A stretch of DNA of 64,000 nt from Laccaria trichodermophora (lineage: Eukaryota > Basidiomycota > Agaricomycetes > Agaricales > Hydnangiaceae): positions 1,054,001 to 1,118,000 of the forward strand of contig JACTVC010000016.1 of the NCBI GenBank assembly GCA_018417955.1. Reading direction: 5' to 3'. The position numbers and the translations under genes were made by a program. Position 1 is the first letter of the stretch, and every line of letters begins with the position of its first letter. Shown in pieces: positions 1-12,623 of the stretch. The notes below the pieces were generated by a model. The model searched no databases. It was not told the origin of the DNA and worked only from the letters and a program-made list of their open reading frames with translations.

Positions 1-3000
1 GCCTTCCGATGCCACCTGGGTCTGTGGCAATTTAAAAGAATGCCATTCGGGCTCAGGAACGGGCCATCAATTTTCCAGAGAGTGATGCAAGGGATACTAG
101 CCCCATTTCTTTGGCTATTTGCCCTAGTTTACATTGACGATATCGTTGTGTATTCCAAGAATTGGACGGAGCATCTCGAGCATTTGGACCGAGTTCTAGG
201 AGCCATCGCCGCTGCTGGGATAACTCTATCCCCAGCCAAGTGCTACGTCGGCTATTCATCTATACTACTGCTAGGACAAAAGGTATCAAGACTGGGCCTC
301 TCCACTCACAAGGAAAAAGTTCAAGCCATCATGGATCTTGCGCGGCCTACCTCCATCGGCGACCTGCAGATATTCTTGGGAATGGTCGTTTATCTTTCCT
401 CGTACATACCCTTCTATTCCATGATCGCTGCGCCCCTGTTTGACCTTCTGAAGAAGGGTGCCAAATGGCAGTGGCGCGCGGAACAGGAAGTGGCTTATAA
501 CCAAGCCAAGGACACACTTGCTAATGCCCCCATGTTAGGACACCCTATCACAGGACAAGCCTATAGACTGTATACCGACGCGTCGGACGTCGCGCTGGGT
601 GCCAGTTTACAACAAGTACAGACGATTCAAGTCAAGGACCTTAAAGGCACCCCTTGCTATGTGAGGCTGGAAACTGCGTGGAACGCCAATAAAGACGTAC
701 CTAATCTCGTCGCTAAGCTTCAGGACCAGCATGAAGTCAAGCAACAGGATGAGTGGGGGCGACTCTGGACGAGACAGTCATTCATGTCGAGCGCGTAATT
801 GCTTATTGGAGTAGGACTTTCAAATCGGCCGAACGGAACTACAGTGCTACCAAAAGGGAAGCTCTAGCGGCAAAGGAAGCGCTAGTTAAGTTCCAACCAT
901 TCATTGAAGGAGAAAGCATCACGTTGATTACGGACCACACTGCCCTAGTGTGGGCGCGGGTCTACGAAAATGCCAACAGGCGACTAGCGGCCGGGGGGCG
1001 GTATTTGCTGCATACCCTGGCCTCAAAATCGTCCATAGAGCTGGCAGGATTCACTCCAATGTTGATCCTTTATCACGTCTTATTCGGATTCCCCCGCACA
1101 ACTCTCCGCTGAACGACGATAACGTCCCTATCAAACAAGACGACTTGAAACGTGGAATAGCTCAGAAAGTGGAAGACAGGATTTTCAGAGCAGCTGCGCC
1201 TAGAGCGGCCTTTTGCGTCATGTGGTGGGAAGACATTGTGGACAAAATGGCAGCCTCGGTACGAACTAGGCGCCAACTCGCAGCTGATAAAAAGCGCGAA
1301 GTCCCAGAAGTCGTCAAAGACCTCGTCAGCGTGGAAGCTCCGAATGACTCAGAATCTTTGCCTGACTCAGACGAACAAGGAGACATTATGCCATTCACTA
1401 AGGCTGACCCCTGGACATACCCCGCAGGGGTTAAACCCTCTGCTTCTCCCCCTGAAGAAGAATGGACCAGCCGTTCTCAATTACTGATATCCGTAGACCC
1501 GAACATCTGTAAGGAATTCGCCAAAGGCTACAAAATAGATAGTTTCTTCGCACCTTGATACCTGAAGGTGCAACCGAACGAGAAAACTATTATCTCAGCC
1601 AGCCACTTTCAGAAAGGGCAGGACGGTTTACTATACTTCATAGACGCGGGTTGGAAGACTCGATTATGTGTCCCTAAATCCAAGATCAATTACATACTGC
1701 GGTGGATCCATGAATCACCCTACGAAAGTGCTCACGCTGGACCTCACCGCTTTATAGCGCGATTGCAAGAGCTTTTCTATTGGCCCTCTATGAATAAGGA
1801 CGCGGAAGCATTTGCGACTACTTGCGATGTCTGTCAAAAGATCAAGGTAGATCACCGAGCCAAAATGGGCGCGTTAAGACCCGCACACATACCGTCCAGG
1901 CCTTTTTCAACAGTCTCTATGGACATGATAACAGGCTTACCCGTGTCAGGAGAACAGGGCTTTAACGCTATACTCGTTATAGTGGATAAACTCACCAAAT
2001 TCGCCATCATTATACCCACTCATACTACGTTAACTCAAGAAGGATTCGCTAAGCTATTCGTGGAAAGGGTAGTTAATGTCTATGGGTTACCCGAAGTCAT
2101 AATTTCGGACTGAGACCGAAGATGGGCCACCATATTCTGGAAATCAGTAGTTGCTAACTACGGTAGCGTCATGGCCTTGTCATCGGCTCATCACCTGCAA
2201 ACCGACGGACAAACTGAAATACTCAATGCTACAATCGAACAAATGCTGCGCGCTTACGTGTCTTCAGACAAGGAGAGCTGGTCGAACTGGCTAAGCGTAC
2301 TAGCTCACTCCTATAATAGCAGCGTGCACTCTTCCACCAGATATACCCCAAACTTCTTATTGATGGGATATAACCCTAGAATCTCCACTGGAGTCATCGC
2401 GCCTGAGATTGATCCTTCTCGACGACCCTTCTTGCCCAGTCAATCCGCTGAAGACTTCGTCGAAATGCTAGAAATGCATAGGAACTATGCTAAAGATGCT
2501 ATAGCCCTGGCGCAAGACCGGCAAGCCAAAGCGCACGACAAGAAGCGCAGGCCTACGCAAACTCTGAAAGTAGGCGACTATGCCTTGGTCAATACTCATT
2601 CCTTAGAACTAGTCGACGTAGAAGGAACAGGCAAGAAGCTGGTGCAACGGATGATAGGTCCCTTTGAAGTCATTGAGGAGATCAATCCTCAAGTGTACTG
2701 CCTAAGACTACCTGACACGTACTCGATGCATCCAGTATTCAACTTAGATCACCTCAAAAAATATAACCTCTTGCCGGAAGAGTTTGGGGAACGGACCGAA
2801 TTACCTTCGACTCGAGCTCTGAAAGCTTCTGAAGAATACGAAGTTGAAGCCATCCTAGGACATCAGTTAGTCGGCAAAAAGAAGGCCAACCGAAGAATGT
2901 ATTTAATTAGATGGAAAGGTTATGGGCCTGCGGACGATTCCTGGATCTCGGAATACGACCTCAGGAATTCGCCTCAACTTAAGCGAGAATACCTTGAGTC

Positions 3001-3019
3001 TAAAGGTCTAGCCATCTAA
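1..3019 (+). pseudogene. Ty3/gypsy pol polyprotein remnant (RT, RNase H, integrase, chromodomain)
   Basis: The reading frame is open from base 1, so the N-terminus is outside the window. The reverse transcriptase active site reads YIDDIVVYSK near 130-160, and RNase H follows with a TDASD motif near 577. Two frameshifts (about 755-800 and about 960-1,010) separate the RNase H pieces, after which frame 2 runs to the end. An HHCC-type integrase zinc-binding region (1,740-1,850, ending CDVCQKIK) and the integrase core (about 1,900-2,250) follow. A C-terminal chromodomain (about 2,835-3,010) contains YLIRWKGYG. In-frame TGA codons lie at 1,556 and 2,111. The second sits where integrases usually have ISDR, which fits a CGA-to-TGA change. 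The gene once copied and integrated the element, and the chromodomain would have targeted heterochromatin. It is certainly a pseudogene. Confidence 0.92.
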
Positions 3020-3239
3020 TCAAGCCCCTAACCGCTCCAGGCGCTCCTTCCTAAACCATAACCATAACTCTATGTCTATTAGGTAATACTACTGTACAGT
3101 CGAATTGAGACTCCGAAGGTCCCTTTCTAAAATAAACCTTGAACTCGCCTAGTCAACAACCATCAATACCCCTTCCAGCTTGCCTGCCTCGAGCGTCCCG
3201 CTGCTGTAAAGCGTGAACACGAAGGGCGCAGTACGAAGG

Positions 3240-3789
3240 ATGTCAGGTCGACCTCAACACATTCCTGGACCCGGAAACAATGACACGAGGCACTTCATTC
3301 CCAGCCGGATACCCAGTTTCGCGGACTACGACCGAATTCCTTTACTGCCAGCTCCGCCTTCCTACCCCCTGCCCGTCGCCATTCGTCGCAGATTGGTACG
3401 AATGGGAGAAAGGTTGTGGGAAATCACCTCCCTGAATTCATATCGTCATGCTTACTGTCCGGGCTTGAGACCTGACAACCTGAATCAGTATATCAACTCT
3501 TTTGAAGAACAGAACCGTCGTTACGATGGACACATAGGACCATTTGACCCTACAAAGAACGCCCAGCTCTGCCTTCCTGGGAAGGAATGGAGAGCCCTAA
3601 TCATAACGCCCGCTGCGGGAGATCCGCGCGATAGTCCTGAATTCGAATCGGTTAATAACTGCTGGAGGAGCGATGGAACTCCCGCTATAGACACTGGAAG
3701 ATTACAAGACGACTACATCGACAAATTAATAAAAATCAATCAAGAGACGGACCGACGAATTGAAACCTTACACCAAGCATACGACTGGT
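3240..3789 (+). pseudogene. Extra ORF of the retrotransposon, part 1 of 3
   Basis: An ATG at 3,240, about 220 bp after the pol stop, opens a frame that reads to the fold-back insertion at 3,789/3,790. The protein piece is proline-rich at its N-terminus and then mixed and soluble-looking. I recognise no domain. The frame as drawn continues into transposon sequence (to 3,923), but that tail is not original. Joining 3,789 to 7,441 keeps the frame and gives YDW, a TGA (7,440-7,442 in the current sequence), then AYLDLYFF, so one C-to-T change of a CGA codon would explain the stop. The position downstream of pol resembles an env or third-ORF slot, but nothing here looks like an envelope protein. 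Confidence 0.6.
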
Positions 3790-5116
3790 GGCTACCACTT
3801 TTCATGATTAATCAATGGCAATGCCAATGGTCATCTCAAGCGAACTGTCACAAAGTTTATGAGAGGCATCTCATTAGGATGTCCTATCTATTTCATTCAT
3901 ATAATTATCAGAACTTTTCATAAACTATGGGGAAGTTTTGAGATATATTTCATAAGTCTTCCTGCTGATTTCATTGTCAATTTCATAACCCTTCCATGGC
4001 GACTTCATTGCACTTTCATTAAAACCTAAGGCTCTTTCATTATTAGTGTATGGGTTATTTCATTATTGATCTCATTGGGAATTTCATTTAGATACCCAAC
4101 ACTTTCATTGGATATTTCATTAATATTTCATGTGATTTCATTGTGCTTTTCATAACTAATGCCCTGCGCTTTCAATAGATATTTCATTAGAAATGTTGGG
4201 GCCTCTCATTGCGATTTTTCATTAATAATTGAGGTGATTTCATTGTGCTTTCAATAAATATTTCATTAGAAATGTTGGGGCCTCTCATTGTGATTTTTCA
4301 TCAATAATTCAGGTGATTTCATTGTGCTTTTCATAACTAATGCCCTGTGCTTTCAATAGATATTTCATTCTTATCCCCAGAATATTTCATTGCACATTTC
4401 ATATGGATCTCTGGTGCTTTCATTTTACCTGTCAGGGTCCATCCAATCAGATGTTGGCATGATGGTCACATGACCCATTACCCCAAATGGTCGAAAAAAC
4501 AAAAGTTGAAGCCCTGCACTGTAGCTTCCAGAATCTGTTTGAATTATGTCCTAGAGTGCTCCCATTGTGAAGATATGAGGTTAGAGATTTTTTCCACCAC
4601 TGGCTTTTTTGTTTTTTGTTTTTTGTGTTTTTCTCCATGAAAACAACACCAAACAATGAGATTTCAACACATTTAGAGAGCTATGAGAAGGGGCTACAAT
4701 TATTGTATTGTGGGAAATTTGACCAAAAAAGGAAGGTGCATGCCCAAAAACAGAAACTGATACTGACAGACTACAAAAGATTTCTGGTAGACTACCAAAG
4801 TCAGTGATGGACTACAATGTTTACTAACAGACTACCAAAGACTACAAAATGTCAGACATAGATTACAAAGTTTACTAATAGACTACAAAAGACTACAACA
4901 GTTGGATGCAGACTATATAGAAAAGTTTGTAGTGTTACCTTTTTGGACAAGACAAGTTTGTAGTGTCTGCTTTTTTAAACTACAAATGTTTGTAATGTCT
5001 ACTTTTTCAGACTACAGAAGTTAGTAGTGTCCACTTTTTTCACTACAAAAGTTAGTAATGTCTGCTTTTTCAGACTACACAGTTTAGTAGTGTCCGCTTT
5101 TTTAGGCTACAAAAGT
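3749..5116 (+). repeat. Left arm of 1.37-kb palindrome, including 41 bp of flanking gene
   Basis: Each base x pairs with base 11,052 minus x on the right arm. In the stretches compared I saw no difference until the inner end near 5,100. The arm starts 41 bp outside the element, in the retrotransposon ORF (3,749-3,789), so the duplicated unit includes flanking DNA. Confidence 0.88.
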
Positions 5117-7434
5117 TTGTATACTGCTTTTCTGATATATAGTTTATACAGTTCTTCACTATGAATAGGTTCATGGGAATATGAGTTAGATTTGACATTT
5201 TACCATTACTACCTCATTGGTTTTGATATCATACCCAAGTTTGTCTGTTTTTCACATCAATGGAGACTGTACTGTATTTTCATATTACTAGCTACCATCC
5301 TAGCTCTAACAATAGTCAACTTTGAAGTGAGTTACAATACTGGATGGATGATAAGTTGAGTGGTCCTTTGAAGTGAGTTACAATATTGGCTGGGTGATAA
5401 GTTGAGTGGTCCTTGTAGATTTTATCACATTTCACCCCAAAGTCAGGTCATGATAGAAAATGTCAACCATGTTCCACCTTGTCTTCAACCTGAATCCTGG
5501 ATGAAGATTGTCAAAGAGAAGACCAAACTGCCCTCTATCATTAACTCTTGCTACCTGTGATACTTACTGTGATGAGGGCTTAAAAATTGACAGCTAATCA
5601 TGATATTTAAAGACAGGATGAGCTGCACTGGTGTGACAGAGAATTTATACTTTTGAAATGATAGTCAAAGATGTCTATAGTCAGACATAAAACATTGGCT
5701 GCTCATATGGATAGAAGGTTGACTGATGTCAGAGATGGGATTGTGGGTTCTCAGATGAAAAGAGATGAAAGACAACCTTGGGCATGATGTCAAAACCAAT
5801 GATGCAGTAATGGTAAGATCCATGCACAGTCAAGGACACTACAAATTATATTTTAGAGAAGCAGTCTACAAACTTTTGTAGTCTAAAAAAGTGGACACTA
5901 CAAAGTGTTGTAATGAAAAAAAGTGGACACTACTGACTTTTGTAGTCTGAAAAAGCGGACACTACTAAACTGTGTAGTCTGAAAAAGCAGACATTACTAA
6001 CTTTTGTAGTGAAAAAAGTGGACACTACTAACTTCTGTAGTCTGAAAAAGTAGACATTACAAACATTTGTAGTTTAAAAAAGCAGACACTACAAACTTGT
6101 CTTGTCCAAAAAGGTAACACTACAAACTTTTCTATATAGTCTGCATCCAACTGTTGTAGTCTTTTGTAGTCTATTAGTAAACTTTGTAATCTATGTCTGA
6201 CATTTTGTAGTCTTTGGTAGTCTGTTAGTAAACATTGTAGTCCATCACTGACTTTGGTAGTCTACCAGAAATCTTTTGTAGTCTGTCAGTATCAGTTTCT
6301 GTTTTTGGGCATGCACCTTCCTTTTTTGGTCAAATTTCCCACAATACAATAATTGTAGCCCCTTCTCATAGCTCTCTAAATGTGTTGAAATCTCATTGTT
6401 TGGTGTTGTTTTCATGGAGAAAAACACAAAAAACAAAAAACAAAAAAGCCAGTGGTGGAAAAAATCTCTAACCTCATATCTTCACAATGGGAGCACTCTA
6501 GGACATAATTCAAACAGATTCTGGAAGCTACAGTGCAGGGCTTCAACTTTTGTTTTTTCGACCATTTGGGGTAATGGGTCATGTGACCATCATGCCAACA
6601 TCTGATTGGATGGACCCTGACAGGTAAAATGAAAGCACCAGAGATCCATATGAAATGTGCAATGAAATATTCTGGGGATAAGAATGAAATATCTATTGAA
6701 AGCACAGGGCATTAGTTATGAAAAGCACAATGAAATCACCTGAATTATTGATGAAAAATCACAATGAGAGGCCCCAACATTTCTAATGAAATATTTATTG
6801 AAAGCACAATGAAATCACCTCAATTATTAATGAAAAATCGCAATGAGAGGCCCCAACATTTCTAATGAAATATCTATTGAAAGCGCAGGGCATTAGTTAT
6901 GAAAAGCACAATGAAATCACATGAAATATTAATGAAATATCCAATGAAAGTGTTGGGTATCTAAATGAAATTCCCAATGAGATCAATAATGAAATAACCC
7001 ATACACTAATAATGAAAGAGCCTTAGGTTTTAATGAAAGTGCAATGAAGTCGCCATGGAAGGGTTATGAAATTGACAATGAAATCAGCAGGAAGACTTAT
7101 GAAATATATCTCAAAACTTCCCCATAGTTTATGAAAAGTTCTGATAATTATATGAATGAAATAGATAGGACATCCTAATGAGATGCCTCTCATAAACTTT
7201 GTGACAGTTCGCTTGAGATGACCATTGGCATTGCCATTGATTAATCATGAAAAGTGGTAGCCACCAGTCGTATGCTTGGTGTAAGGTTTCAATTCGTCGG
7301 TCCTGAAAAGTTCTGATAATTATATGAATGAAATAGATAGGACATCCTAATGAGATGCCTCTCATAAACTTTGTGACAGTTCGTTTGAGATGACCATTGG
7401 CATTGCCATTGTTTTATCATAAATATTGGTTCCC
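3790..7434. mobile_element. Fold-back (inverted-repeat) DNA element with 6-bp target duplication
   Basis: ACTGGT occurs directly before (3,784-3,789) and after (7,435-7,440) the element. The outer ends share an imperfect terminal inverted repeat that includes CAATGGCAATGCCAATGGTC. The interior is two 1.37-kb inverted arms around an 820-bp spacer. Arm sequence is AT-rich and full of TTTCATT/AATGAAA motifs, and the inner parts are full of GACTACAAAAG-like motifs. No transposase is encoded, and the short ORFs mirrored on both arms are not convincing genes. A partial relative lies at 27,930-28,345. The class of autonomous parent is unknown. Confidence 0.75.
5936..7303 (-). repeat. Right arm of 1.37-kb palindrome
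   Basis: This is the inverted copy of 3,749-5,116. It ends abruptly at 7,303, after an inverted copy of retrotransposon ORF sequence. The remaining 131 bp (7,304-7,434) is a second copy of the element end, similar to 7,130-7,262. The 820 bp between the arms (5,117-5,935) is unique sequence with no gene I can support. Confidence 0.88.
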
Positions 7435-7440
7435 ACTGGT

Positions 7441-10022
7441 GAGCGTACCTGGACCTTTACTTCTTCGACAACGAGCAGAGGGCGCTGTGGAGTGTCAGTG
7501 TTTGCCCCTCCTACCCCACTTCTGAACAAATCGCCTCTCTCCGACAACTCAGACGATTCGCAGCTGCCGTTGACCGTGTCACGGAAATACAGCGTGGCAT
7601 AAAGGACAAGCGTGCATTCATTGACTATGTGGCGCGTTTGCCTGGTTCTCGTTTCTGGATGCCGGATTCGGAAGCCGAGGTAGATTTCGCCGATGATCGC
7701 TACATAGGAGTCTGGTTAAATGGAATGGAAGAACATACAGCCCGTTGGTACTTGAAAGAAGGAATTCCTTGTTTCATAGCCAGAGAAATCCCACCCACTG
7801 AGCACGTGCAACTCGCTGCTTGGGAAGCTATGATCGACTTTGCCGCCAGAACCAACTCTTTACTGATTCATTGGAATGTGAACGAGTACAACGTTAGAGC
7901 CATTTCCCGAGGGGACTTGACTATAACGGATCCGTTGAGATCTTTCGATCCTGGTTGGATTTGGCCAGCCCCTCCTAGCAAACCTGACTCCAAAAACCGT
8001 AAGAAGGCAAAGGATCAGGAGACCGGCAATTATAGCCCTCCTCCACTGGTGACGGTTATCGTGGACAGAGACAGAGTCCCATGGATCAAACCCCTGCCTG
8101 TTCAAAGAGCTGAACCTTCGCGTGCCGGCGCTCCACCGACGGAGAAGAAGAAATGGAGGAAATTCGTGGAGCAACATCAGCCAGAGGGAACGTTCAGGGA
8201 GGGTGGAGCTAAGACAAACCCTGACCATCGAACACATAGTTGTTACGATTGAGAGAGACGTTGGCATATTTTCTTCCTGCACGCTCCCAAGCCACCTCCT
8301 GGTTGTGTCTCGAACGTGAGCGTATACAGCCAACCGTGCCCTCCAGGAATCTATCGTGATTTGGGTCAAGTTCGCCTTCGACATCCTTCATGGATCTACA
8401 ACAGTCTGGACCCTCAACCTGGCGACGCAGCAAGGGAAGCCCCAACCCCTAGACCTGAAGATCTGCCCTACCTGCGAGATCCCCCTCGTCCTCCTTCTGA
8501 TCACGATAGCGATAGCGATGACGGCCATTACCTGGACCGTGACTTCCTAGTTCAGTCAGTGAGGACCAATGAGAATACTGGGAGCGCGACCGTTACCCTC
8601 GCAGCCCCTGGCATGAATTCCTTACCCGCAGCCATAGGTGCGACGGAATCCCCAGTATCCCAGGCCACAGAGCCTAACCCAGCACCAACTACTTCCTCTG
8701 CCACCCGTACGGAGAAAAGGAAATCAGATGAGGAAGTGTCACTAGGAGATGAGGATTCAGCAGGAGAACCAATGGGCCTGCAGATTCCCCTCAATTTCAT
8801 GGTCGAAGACTCGATTGACGTAAGGATGGATACAGTCCCAGACGAACCCCTGGAATTCGCGTCTTCTTACTTAACGCTCTACGGATTGCCGCTTACGCTG
8901 GATTTCGTGTCCATTCAGACATTAATTATGGATATAGGAACTAGACTCCAAGTACCAATACGACGAATCTTCAGGACGACAGTCGGTCAGCTCCAGAGTT
9001 TCTGGCTCGAAGCAGGGACAGTTAACCAGGCGAGACAGCTGAGGAGTTACATGCACCACCGTCAAGAGAATGGAATCGAGTTGCTGGCCACCTTCGCTAA
9101 CTACGAGAACTACCTTTTTAAATTTATATCCTCAAATCACATTTATCTGATAACCATATTTTTCAGCTTCCTTAGAGCTCTAAGGCAGTCGACTCACACC
9201 TGGCCTAGTTCCTCTGCCCTCTATCCAATCCCTAGTGTCGACCCTCAGCCCTCTCAGCCACCCCCTGCTAGCTCAACAGGTGCTCCCTCGGCAGCAGCTG
9301 GTTCTTCTTCTCGCAGGACAACAAGCCGGGATCGACCAACTCGTCGATATCAGCATAGTCCTAGGGTGTCAGATCGCTATAACCACGCCAAGCGCTTGCG
9401 TTCCAGGTCTCGCTACCGTTCACCAGAGCGACCTGCATACTCTCGACGGCGTTATCAGTGTTCTCCTTCTCCCCGACCCAGGAATCGAGCTCACCACCGA
9501 CGCTCCATATCCCCGAGAAGATATCGCCATCTCTCGTGGTCGCCATCCCCTAAGTTGAGTCCGCCGTTGATGGAGAGCTCTTCCCTCGTTCACGCCCAAC
9601 CGCCGGTTATCCAAGGTGTCTCTGGGCATGCACTCCTCCCTAGCGCTATCGCGCAAACCCCGCTGCCTTCGAGCGTGCTTCCTGTAGTCCCTAATGCCCC
9701 AGCTGCTCTCAACCTGTCCCCTAACGCCCCGCTGCCTTTTGGCCCAAACGTTGCCTTCATGTGGTCGCCCTCGGGAAATACTTTTAGTCCAGTCTTGTTG
9801 CAGGGGAACACCACTGTCATACCTTATCCCTTGCCTCCGTCAGGACCTACCCCAAGTGCTCTGTTACCCTGGCCAGTAGCGGCAGCGCTGCCATCCATGA
9901 CTGGGAACTCAGCAGCTCGCCTTGACACTGACAGGCCCTTAGCGCTATGCATCTCCAACGCAATAATTCCTTCCCCTAACTCCCCTCCTCCTGAGAATCA
10001 GGGCATTCAGTAGATACGCTAT
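7441..10022 (+). pseudogene. Extra ORF of the retrotransposon, part 2 of 3
   Basis: The frame runs from the fold-back insertion to the KDZ insertion with TGA stops at 7,440 and 8,250 and a TAG at 10,011. The 8,250 stop sits in YD-stop-ERRW, consistent with a former CGA codon. The middle (about 8,800-9,110) is a compact acidic-to-mixed region. The part from about 9,200 to 9,560 is rich in Ser/Arg dipeptides, and the end is Pro/Ala/Ser-rich and low in complexity. An SR-rich, proline-rich protein suggests RNA or nucleoprotein binding, but this is inference because I see no named domain. About 9,110-9,170 is AT-rich and hydrophobic and may be an unspliced intron. Joined to part 3 the original protein would be near 1,195 residues. 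Confidence 0.6.
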
Positions 10023-10090
10023 GGAACCATAACAATAGAAATTGACAATTGTCCCAATAAGTCATAGGGCTACCCCAATGGGCCCAATTA
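10023..10090 (+). repeat. Left terminal inverted repeat of the KDZ element
   Basis: Reads GGAACCATAACAATAGAAAT onward and matches the reverse complement of 24,588-24,654 with only a few mismatches (for example at the outermost bases and one G/T difference near 10,069). Confidence 0.88.
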
Positions 10091-11214
10091 CAAAGGACGT
10101 TATGACACTGTACATTGGCCCAATGATGTAAGAATATGTATATTTGATTGTTGGGCCCAATGAAGCTGCCACTGTCAAAGCCAAGGGTTTATAGATTGGC
10201 CACATGGGTTAAATGGGGGTAATTTTGACCGTCAATATATGATTGCATTAAGCTACAGTTGATAGTTGGGCCCAACATAGGGTAATGGTTAATGGTCAAG
10301 GTTGGGCCCAATGGCCCAATTATTAAGCTACAGTTGAAGGTTGGGCCCAACATCAGGTAATTGTTATTTCGACAAGTTGGGCCCAACGGCGAAATTCATA
10401 TGACATGGCTTGTATCTTGGGCCCATGGATCAAAATACACTATAGTTCCAAAGGTTAGCCCAATCTTTGGATTTTCGGGGTCGGGGCATTGTTCCGTTAA
10501 GACCGGCCCCACGGACCCGCAGTTGTTCCGGACGTGTTGCTCCACCGCACCCGCGGATTAAAACGCGGACAAGCAATTGTTCTGTTACCCCCGTGGGCCC
10601 ACCCACCTTTCTTTGACCCGTGGTCCGCCTGCTGCTCCCGTGCACCCACGGACCGAAATAAGGACATAAAATCGTTCCATTACACCCACGGGCCCACCCT
10701 CCTTTCTTTGACCTGTGAACCGCCTGCTGCTCCCATGCACCCGCGGACCGAAATGCGGACGAAAAATCGTTCCCTCCTTTCTTTGACCCGTGTTGCTCCA
10801 TTACACCCGTGGACCACAACGCGGAACAGCAATTGTTCCATTACCCCCACGGACCAACAGTCGTTCTGTTACATCCCCCGTGGACGCTGTTGCTCCGTTG
10901 CGGTGACGGACCAAGGACTGTTCCATGACACCCACGGGTGAAGACTTTTGTTACACCTGTGGACCGCCTGTTGATCCGTTACACCCGCGGGCCACTGGCT
11001 AGACCTCCTGAGGATGGGGCTTTGACAGGCATGGGCCACCCAAAATAGGTGGCATAGGATATAGTCTGAAGTCCGATGAATCGTCCGGGAGCAATTTCTT
11101 AAAGAGACGAAATAGGGACTGTTCAGGCTTAATGTGGTCTAGTTAAACATGAGGATGACATGAGGCCATATTGTATATAAACCTCCGTGATGAAAATAAT
11201 ATTTGCAGGACGGC
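10091..11214. repeat. Left subterminal region with TTGGGCCCAA palindromes and GC-rich direct repeats
   Basis: No gene is seen. From 10,080 to 10,430 the 10-bp palindrome TTGGGCCCAA or close variants occurs about eight times. From about 10,500 to 11,000 there is a second array of imperfect repeats built on ACCCRCGGACC next to TGTTGCTCCGTTACACC. Many copies contain CCGCGG. Such subterminal arrays are typical transposase-binding zones. The last 150 bp (TATATAAACC near 11,173) may hold the dioxygenase promoter. Confidence 0.65.
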
Positions 11215-12608
11215 ATGACCACTGCTATGCCTGCCTTGCAGGCTCTTACAGACGATGTTGCCCTCTATATGTCCGGGAGACTCCGCTACAACATCTTGCA
11301 GGAGGGTCCGAACGACTTCCCACCAAAGGAGCTAGGCGAGGACCTTGTCACCGCATGCGAACAGGCTATCTCGGTGATAACGGAGGCATGGATGGCGAAG
11401 CCTATTCAAGTGGACTGGCATATCGAGGAGTTCGTTAAGGAGTTGGGATCACGACCTACAGGTATTCGTCAGTATCATTTTTATCCAACGGAATGATGAT
11501 GTCTCCTCCAGGAATGAATGAAGTTTTGGAGGCCGACTTAATGAAGAAGTTTCCACCCGCATATCCCTCTGAACGGGAGGTTGTGGAAGGAAGGCCCTTG
11601 AGAGTTCTGGATGTCTGCGGCTTTACGCTGGCTTGGTATTTGCCCGAGGCAATATCGGAAACTGTTCAGGTGAACTCCACCGCCTTGTTATTCAGCTGTG
11701 AAACTTACCTTTCATTCATCAGAACCGTCTTATATGTGCATTGGCCCATCTTAGGCCCTACTTGAAAGCTAACCCTCCTCGAAGCGGAGGCGGATGGCGA
11801 AATGACGCGGGTTATTTTCGGACCCCGGGTGAATCAGAGATACCCGCGGGTAGCGTAACTCTTACACCACTTTGGGGATCTGCCGGACATGAGGTATATT
11901 TCTACATTTTATAGTTATTCCTCGCTTATGGCCTCCCAGTATGATGGTACACCATTGCAAGCATCTTCCACCTTGAAGGACGACTCTGGTGGAGGTATGA
12001 GATTTATCAGGGACATTATGGACTTTCAAGCGATAGTGGGGGGTGTTATGAGTGTCCTCCATCCTGCGCAGTATTGTATTATGCGGGCTTCGCTTATCCG
12101 GGCTGCCAATCAAGGGAAGAAAGATCCGGATGGAAAGCCCGTTTCCCCCGTCCATGCCATTCAGGACGTCGACGGACTACGTCGAATACTTCGATATTGG
12201 GCCAGCGGATTTACGGGACTATCAGTCATAAGTCAGAGGGAATCACCATTCCATAGAGATGGACAAAGTCCAATGGGAATGTTCGATCTCCTGGCCACCA
12301 TTGGCCGGACGATTGATCCAAACCTTCGGACCGAGCTTCCAGGCATTGGGATTAGATTTCAATACAAGCCGGGCACTCTTCTCTCAGTATTGTCCAAGTC
12401 CGTTAGGCATGGAGTATCGCCTTCAACCGAGGAACGATACTGCTTGGCGTTCTTCATGAGAGAACGGGTACTCCGTCAACTGGGGTATGACCAGCATCCT
12501 TGGATGTCGGATGAGTTGTTTCTGGCTTGGTTGGAACTAGACGACCCGGAAAAGATGGAAAGAATCATTCATCTGGAACAAGGGGGTGAATGGAAACCAT
12601 TGATATAG
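11215..12608 (+). CDS. TET/JBP-family 2-oxoglutarate/Fe(II) dioxygenase (probable 5-methylcytosine oxidase)
   Basis: Four exons (11,215-11,461; 11,512-11,669; 11,723-11,893; 11,940-12,608) join through GT-AG introns to 414 codons plus stop, with all phases agreeing and no internal stop. The double-stranded beta-helix core is in the last exon. The iron ligands are visible as FHRD (His297, Asp299) and RHGV (His349), followed by an Arg in ERYC (Arg358) placed to bind 2-oxoglutarate. GMFDLLATIG and LPGIGIRFQYKPGT between them are characteristic of the fungal TET/JBP branch. Family members oxidise 5-methylcytosine in DNA, and the exact product here is unknown. The gene is next to the KDZ transposase inside the same inverted repeats. 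ATG 11,215 is the first in-frame ATG, but an upstream exon is possible because TTTGCAG precedes it. Confidence 0.86.
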
Positions 12609-12623
12609 ATATATACATATATA

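Noticed and set aside
4347..6705. Mirrored small open frames on both fold-back arms
   Set aside because: AT-rich, non-protein-like, and identical on both arms simply because the arms are inverted copies.
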